From NCBI GenBank assembly GCA_027008345.1, contig JALTBU010000214.1:1-16537 (forward strand): a DNA stretch of 16,537 nt, in the 5' to 3' direction. Within the stretch, counting starts at the first letter, position 1; the number at the start of each line of letters is the position of its first letter. A program made the position numbers and the translations under genes. Shown piece after piece: positions 12,462 to 16,537 of this stretch. This DNA comes from Nautiliaceae bacterium (lineage in GTDB: Bacteria > Campylobacterota > Campylobacteria > Campylobacterales > Nautiliaceae). The notes under the pieces were generated by a model that did no database searches, was not told the DNA's origin, and saw nothing but the letters and a program-made list of their open reading frames with translations.

Positions 12462-14012
12462 ATGGGAATAGAGGTTACATTTTTAATACTTTTGATAATT
12501 ACTTCCATTGTAGCCATAATTGCCAATAAATTTAATTTTCCATATACAATTGCACTTGTTGTGGTAGGACTTTTTATAAGTTATATGCATTTTATTAATG
12601 CACCTCATCTTTCAAAAGATTTACTTTATTATGTATTTTTACCTCCTCTTATTTTTCAAACTGCAATACATTTGAAGTTTGATGATTTAAGAAGAGATTT
12701 TCCTGTTATTTTAACATTAGTAATTCCTGGAGTGATTTTATCTACAATAATAACAGCAGTTGTTTTTATGGCAATAGGTAAGGAATTTTTTGCTAATATT
12801 TCTTTGGCAGTGGGGCTTTTGTTTGGCGCTGCTGTTGCCGCAACAGATCCTGTGGCTGTAATTAGTATTTTTGAAAAACTTGGTGTTCCAAGAAGGTTAA
12901 GGTTTTTAATAGACAGTGAAAGTTTATTAAATGACGGCACTGCAATTGTAATATTTACGCTTATTTTGGAAATAATAGAAAAAAAACTGTCTTCTTATAA
13001 TATTGCAATAGCTGATTTTTTCTTCGTGGTTGGAATAGGCCTTTTTGTTGGATATGCAATAGGAATTTTTGCAGATGAGGTTATAAAAAAAGTATACGAC
13101 CCTATGGTTGTTATTACTATTACTACTGTAAGTGCTTATTTTTCATTTATTTTGGCTGACAAGATTGGAGGCTCTGGTGTTATGAGCACAGTTGCCTCAG
13201 GACTTGTAATTGGTACTAAAAGTTTTGATAAAAATATATATCCTTCCATCAAACTTACTACTGAAACATTTTGGAATTATGTGGCATTTTTGGCAAACTC
13301 TCTTATCTTTTTACTTATAGGAATCAGTATAAATATTGATTTGCTTATACATTATTGGCAGTGGATTGTAGTAGCCTATATTGCAATGATGGTGGCAAGA
13401 TACTTAGTTGTGTTTTTTACATGGGGTTTATTTGCAAATACTTCTTATAAATTTCCTTTTTCTTGGTCTATAATTATGGGATGGGGTGGTATAAGAGGGG
13501 CTCTAACTATGGTTCTTGCTATGAGTTTACCAGATAGTTTTAAATATAAAGTGATTATAGTGACTATGGTTTTTGGAGTGGTTTTACTCTCAATTTTAAT
13601 ACAAGGTATTACTATGCCGTTTTTAATTAAATTTTTGAAATTGAATGTTTCAAAAGAAGAAGTTATTGAGTATGAAGAATTAAAAACAAAAATTAAATTA
13701 ATTCAAAACATAATTTCTTATCTTAATGAATTAAAAAGTAAAATGCTTGTAAGTGAAAATGTTTATAATGACCTTATAAAAGAATATAGAGATAAATTGA
13801 ATACACTTAATAATAAAATTCAGACATTAAATATTGACTTAAATTCATATAAAACTGAAGAATCGCTAAAACTCAAAAGAGAAATACTTATGAGAGAGAA
13901 AGATTATCTTTTAGATTTGTACAGAAATGGAAATATTTCAAACAAAATATACAAAAAACTTGCTGATGAAATAGACGCAGAAATTTTTGAATTGGAGAAT
14001 ATGGGTATTTAA
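12462..14012 (+). CDS. NhaP-type Na+/H+ antiporter (CPA1 family)
   Basis: Inner-membrane sodium (or K+)/proton exchanger. The first 390 or so residues hold about 12-13 TM segments with CPA1 signatures: FLPPLIFQTAI, AATDPVAVISIFEKLGVP with D129, DSESLLNDGTA with N157-D158 (the ion-binding ND pair expected for electroneutral CPA1 exchangers), and GWGGIRGALTMVLA. The last 125 residues are a charged cytoplasmic tail with coiled-coil character (LKSKMLVSEN..., DKLNTLNNKIQTLNIDL), a plausible regulatory or oligomerisation segment. The 516-aa length suits NhaP-like proteins. It is the terminal gene of the coupled cluster and converges on the cysteine-synthase-like gene with a 4-nt TTAA stop overlap. 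Confidence 0.9.
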   Translation: MGIEVTFLILLIITSIVAIIANKFNFPYTIALVVVGLFISYMHFINAPHLSKDLLYYVFLPPLIFQTAIHLKFDDLRRDFPVILTLVIPGVILSTIITAVVFMAIGKEFFANISLAVGLLFGAAVAATDPVAVISIFEKLGVPRRLRFLIDSESLLNDGTAIVIFTLILEIIEKKLSSYNIAIADFFFVVGIGLFVGYAIGIFADEVIKKVYDPMVVITITTVSAYFSFILADKIGGSGVMSTVASGLVIGTKSFDKNIYPSIKLTTETFWNYVAFLANSLIFLLIGISINIDLLIHYWQWIVVAYIAMMVARYLVVFFTWGLFANTSYKFPFSWSIIMGWGGIRGALTMVLAMSLPDSFKYKVIIVTMVFGVVLLSILIQGITMPFLIKFLKLNVSKEEVIEYEELKTKIKLIQNIISYLNELKSKMLVSENVYNDLIKEYRDKLNTLNNKIQTLNIDLNSYKTEESLKLKREILMREKDYLLDLYRNGNISNKIYKKLADEIDAEIFELENMGI

Positions 14013-14028
14013 AGAATGCTTAAATACC
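14004..14028 (+). terminator. Perfect 9-bp hairpin across the nhaP-like / cysM-like stop codons
   Basis: GGTATTTAA (14004-14012) and TTAAATACC (14020-14028) pair perfectly around a 7-nt loop. The 5' arm contains the nhaP-like TAA and the overlapping stop of the opposite gene. TTTC follows on the plus strand and no T-run on the minus strand, so any intrinsic termination would be weak and mainly for the plus strand. Confidence 0.45.
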
Positions 14029-14824
14029 TTTCAATCCCGTCTGGTGCGATTGTAATGGCATTTTTATATTTCTTTGCGGCAAGAATGTTTGCAGCTGTGC
14101 TGATACCTCCTGTGATTCCTTTTTTTGGCAAGTTTTTCATATATTCAATTGCTTCATCTTCATCTATTAATACAACTTCATCTATTAAATTTAAATTAAT
14201 ATTTTCAGGTATAAATCCAGCACCTATTCCTTGAATTTTATGAGGATTTATTGGAAGGTTTTTGTTGTAAATTTTATTATAAATTACTGGTGAGTTTTTT
14301 GGCTCAACCGCCACCATTTTAACCACCAAAGGTTTTAAAACTTTTGCAATTCCCATCAAAGTCCCGCCACTTCCAACAGCTGCTACAAAAACATCAGGTT
14401 TTGCCTGATTTATAATTTCAAGCGCGGTTGTTTGCTCGTGTGAGAGGGCGTTTAGAGGATTGTTAAATTGATTTGTAAAATATGCTTTTGTTTTTGTTAT
14501 ATATTCTTTTGCCTCATTTATTGCATCATTTATATTCCCATTAGTTAATATCAGATTTGCCCCGTATGCCCTTAAAAGCTTTTGTCTCTCAACAGAATAG
14601 CTTTTGGGCATAAAAATAGTAGGCTTTATTCCAAATTTATTAGCATAAAAACTAAGGGCAATTCCTGTATTTCCACTTGTAACTTCTACAATTTCGCTGT
14701 ATCCTTTTAAAAATGCTTCTTTTATCATAAAAAGAGCCGGTCTATCTTTAACACTTCCTGCTGGGTTTTTGTATTCGAGTTTTACTAAAATATTTTCAAA
14801 ATTTACTATTGGTGTATTAAACAT
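14009..14824 (-). CDS. Cysteine synthase-like PLP enzyme (fold type II, CysK/CysM-related)
   Basis: PLP-dependent beta-replacement enzyme, by family an O-acetylserine sulfhydrylase or relative. The PLP lysine is K26 in AGSVKDRPA. Also present are the substrate loop TSGNTG (49-54), QFNNPLN (119-125), the phosphate-binding GSGGT (151-155) and QGIGAGFIPE (198-207). At 271 aa it is about 30 residues shorter than usual, and the N-terminus starts directly at NTPIVNF. Near the C-terminus PDGIERYLS replaces the usual PxSGERYLS, so the serine that normally contacts the PLP ring nitrogen is a glycine. Substrate is therefore uncertain. The start has AAAGGA upstream and overlaps the flippase-like gene by 8 nt. 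The context, last in an envelope-type operon with no cysE, is unusual. Confidence 0.82.
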   Translation of the reverse strand: MFNTPIVNFENILVKLEYKNPAGSVKDRPALFMIKEAFLKGYSEIVEVTSGNTGIALSFYANKFGIKPTIFMPKSYSVERQKLLRAYGANLILTNGNINDAINEAKEYITKTKAYFTNQFNNPLNALSHEQTTALEIINQAKPDVFVAAVGSGGTLMGIAKVLKPLVVKMVAVEPKNSPVIYNKIYNKNLPINPHKIQGIGAGFIPENINLNLIDEVVLIDEDEAIEYMKNLPKKGITGGISTAANILAAKKYKNAITIAPDGIERYLSIL

Positions 14825-15644
14825 TTTTTTCCTTTAAAATAAATATTCCTCCAATTATGCTTGATAGTATATTTATTACAAAAAACAAAAATCCTGCCAT
14901 TACAATAGGGGCTGGGTTTATATGTAAAAACTCGCTTCCATAAAGGAATGTAAGCTCTCTAAGACCAAGCCCTCCTATGCTTATTGGAATTACGCTGATA
15001 ATTGAAGAGATGAAAAACAAAATGGCAAGTTCAATAATTTTGTAATTGATTCCGATAGAAAAAAGAATAAATAAAAATGTAAAAAGCTGTAATGTTTGAA
15101 TTATCAAAGAGTATAAAAAGCTTTTAAAAAAAGATTTGTGAAATTCTATAAATAAAAATTTATGAATAAAATAAAAAATAAAAGGCATTAATAATAAAAA
15201 ACTTAAAAAAACTGAATACTTAAAAGATGTAAAAAAGGATAAAACTGCAATTAGAAAAAAAATGGCAAAAAGACCTGAGAGTCTATCAATTAAAAGAGCT
15301 TTTATTATTTTTTTATATCCTGTGTTAAATTCTTTTTGGTATTTATATGCTTTATACGCATCTCCACCTATGCCGCCCGGGAGCAAGGTATTGTAAAACA
15401 TTCCAAGATAATAAAGAATTAGCTGCTTTTTAAATTTCATATTTATTTTTATGTTTTTAAGATATGTGTCAACTCTTTTTGCTGAGATGATTTGAGAGAG
15501 ATTATAAAATATAAAAGCCAAAAGTAAAAAGAATGGATTTTGAATTTTAATTTGTTTAAATTCACTAAAAGGAATTTTATGAAAAATCCAAAAAAGCGCA
15601 AGAAGGATAAAAAGAAATTTAATTAGGAGTTTGATTTTTTTCAT
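14817..15644 (-). CDS. Flippase-like membrane protein (LPG_synthase_TM / UPF0104 family)
   Basis: The 275-aa integral membrane protein has about 7-8 TM segments, of the family that covers the MprF transmembrane/flippase part and archaeal AglD C-terminal regions. Family signatures are LYYLGMFYNTLLPGGIGGDAYKAY (about 77-100), ALLIDRLSGLFA (116-127) and ISIGGLGLREL (221-231). There is no LPG synthase catalytic domain, so the protein is the stand-alone TM form, often found beside glycosyltransferases and presumed to handle lipids or polyprenyl-linked sugars. It overlaps the upstream GT2 gene by 26 nt and the downstream PLP-enzyme gene by 8 nt, indicating one coupled operon. The SD before its ATG is poor, consistent with coupling. 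The transported lipid cannot be inferred. Confidence 0.85.
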   Translation of the reverse strand: MKKIKLLIKFLFILLALFWIFHKIPFSEFKQIKIQNPFFLLLAFIFYNLSQIISAKRVDTYLKNIKINMKFKKQLILYYLGMFYNTLLPGGIGGDAYKAYKYQKEFNTGYKKIIKALLIDRLSGLFAIFFLIAVLSFFTSFKYSVFLSFLLLMPFIFYFIHKFLFIEFHKSFFKSFLYSLIIQTLQLFTFLFILFSIGINYKIIELAILFFISSIISVIPISIGGLGLRELTFLYGSEFLHINPAPIVMAGFLFFVINILSSIIGGIFILKEKNV

Positions 15645-16537
15645 TCGTTATAATTTCTTTTATTTTATAAGGTTTTTTGCCCTGGGATTCATAATATGTT
15701 CTTATCATAATTTCTGCCAAAAACCCTGTTGTGATAAGCTGAATACCTCCAAGTATAAGCATTGTTCCAAGCGTTAAAAGAGGTCTGTTTCCAATGCTTT
15801 GACCGAATATTTTTAAAATTAATAAATAAAAATCAATTAAAGTACCAAAACTAAACATTATAAATCCAACTGTTCCAAAAAAATGCATCGGTCTTTGACC
15901 AAAACGCTGCATAAATACAAGATACATTAAATCACTTATTACTTTAAAAGTTCTGTTAAAGCCGTATTTGCTTTTTCCGTATTTTCTTTCATGATGTCTT
16001 ACAGGCACTTCTGTGATTTTTGCTCCATACATACTTGCGAGTATTGGTATAAATCTATGAAGTTCCCCATAAAGTCCGAGGTTTTTAGCTACATCTTTTT
16101 TAAATACTTTTAGAGTACAGCCGTAATCTGTAATATGAACATTTGTAACTTTTCTAATAATTTTATTTGCTACTTTGCTTAAAAATTTTCTAAAAGGCTC
16201 ATCTTTTCTTTTTGCCCTGATTCCTGCTACTACATCATAACCCTCATTTAATTTTTCAATCATCATAGGAATATCTCTTGGGTCGTTTTGCAAATCACCA
16301 TCAATTGTCACAATAATATCTCCACTTGCCACTTCAATTCCGGCAGCCATTGCTGAGGTTTGTCCGTAATTTCTGTTAAGTACTACGAGTTTTGTTTTGT
16401 CATTCATATATTTTTTAATCTCTTCTACCGTATTATCTGTACTTCCATCATCTACTAAAATAAGCTCATAGTCATAATCTTTAAGAGCTTTATCTACTTC
16501 ATCAATTAAATATTTAATATTCTCTTCTTCATTCATT
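15619..16537 (-). CDS. GT2 glycosyltransferase, GtrB/DPM1-like (5' end off the window)
   Basis: Membrane-bound family 2 glycosyltransferase that by family moves a sugar from a nucleotide donor to polyprenyl phosphate on the cytoplasmic face. The visible 305 residues hold the GT-A domain: LVDDGSTDN (28-35), TIDGDLQNDP (77-86, the DxD metal site D79-G-D81), LHRFIP (159-164) and RHHERKYGKSKYG (180-192). Two C-terminal TM helices follow at about 217-243 and 252-276. The first visible Met falls within the usual start strand plus NEEENI motif. Family members begin about 8-12 residues earlier, so the real start lies beyond base 16537 and this Met is internal. It is followed by the flippase-like gene with a 26-nt overlap, pointing to lipid-linked sugar transfer as a shared job. 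Confidence 0.92.
   Translation of the reverse strand, partial: MNEEENIKYLIDEVDKALKDYDYELILVDDGSTDNTVEEIKKYMNDKTKLVVLNRNYGQTSAMAAGIEVASGDIIVTIDGDLQNDPRDIPMMIEKLNEGYDVVAGIRAKRKDEPFRKFLSKVANKIIRKVTNVHITDYGCTLKVFKKDVAKNLGLYGELHRFIPILASMYGAKITEVPVRHHERKYGKSKYGFNRTFKVISDLMYLVFMQRFGQRPMHFFGTVGFIMFSFGTLIDFYLLILKIFGQSIGNRPLLTLGTMLILGGIQLITTGFLAEIMIRTYYESQGKKPYKIKEIITNEKNQTPN

Overview
This is a low-GC, A/T-dominated, gene-dense bacterial chromosome segment. It looks like Campylobacterota, and more tentatively a Nautiliaceae-type vent chemolithoautotroph (Nautilia, Caminibacter or Lebetimonas). The reasons are an AcnB-type aconitase, a long DapD, KdsD, a Helicobacter-like two-TM K+ channel, very short intergenic gaps, and promoters with a strong TATAAT and no obvious -35 box. 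The placement comes from recognising protein families, not from a search. I see no rRNA, IS element, prophage or CRISPR array.

Layout from left to right. (1) 1-521 (+): the 3' end of a DUF445-type membrane protein and a small PsiE-like membrane protein. (2) 518-3115 (-): acnB, convergent with psiE. (3) 3265-8216 (+): kdsD, then a tightly packed run of an rluB-type pseudouridine synthase, yjbQ and a KefB-like cation/proton antiporter with overlapping ends, then dapD. (4) 8371-10993 (+): rpmB, a TVGFG K+ channel with an RCK domain, a short intergenic array of degenerate 8-bp repeats, and argJ followed by a terminator. (5) 11063-11444 (+): tRNA-Asn(GTT) and tRNA-Thr(TGT) in an AT-rich gap. (6) 11586-14012 (+): a translationally coupled four-gene cluster with a YqjD-like anchored helical protein, a YqjE/holin-like two-TM protein, an unrecognised 87-aa protein and a NhaP-type (CPA1) Na+/H+ antiporter. 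(7) 16537-14009 (-): a coupled operon of a GtrB/DPM1-like GT2 glycosyltransferase (5' end off the window), an LPG-synthase-TM-type flippase-like protein and a divergent cysteine-synthase-like PLP enzyme.

How the genes work together. Much of the window is housekeeping: central carbon (acnB), LPS Kdo precursor (kdsD), lysine/peptidoglycan (dapD), arginine (argJ), and ribosome and tRNA (rluB, rpmB, tRNAs). Three separate ion-homeostasis genes lie within about 9 kb (KefB-like, K+ channel, NhaP-like). The two that carry RCK domains both have a damaged nucleotide-binding glycine motif. The left operon of region 7 is probably envelope glycosylation or lipid-linked sugar handling.

The least explained items are the YqjD/YqjE/unknown/NhaP module, the 8-bp periodic array after the K+ channel gene, two convergent gene pairs that overlap by exactly the four bases TTAA inside a hairpin, and a recurring TATAATTTCAA promoter core. 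No non-genic stretch exceeds 300 bases; the longest (11139-11367) holds only AT-rich sequence and the tRNA-Thr promoter.
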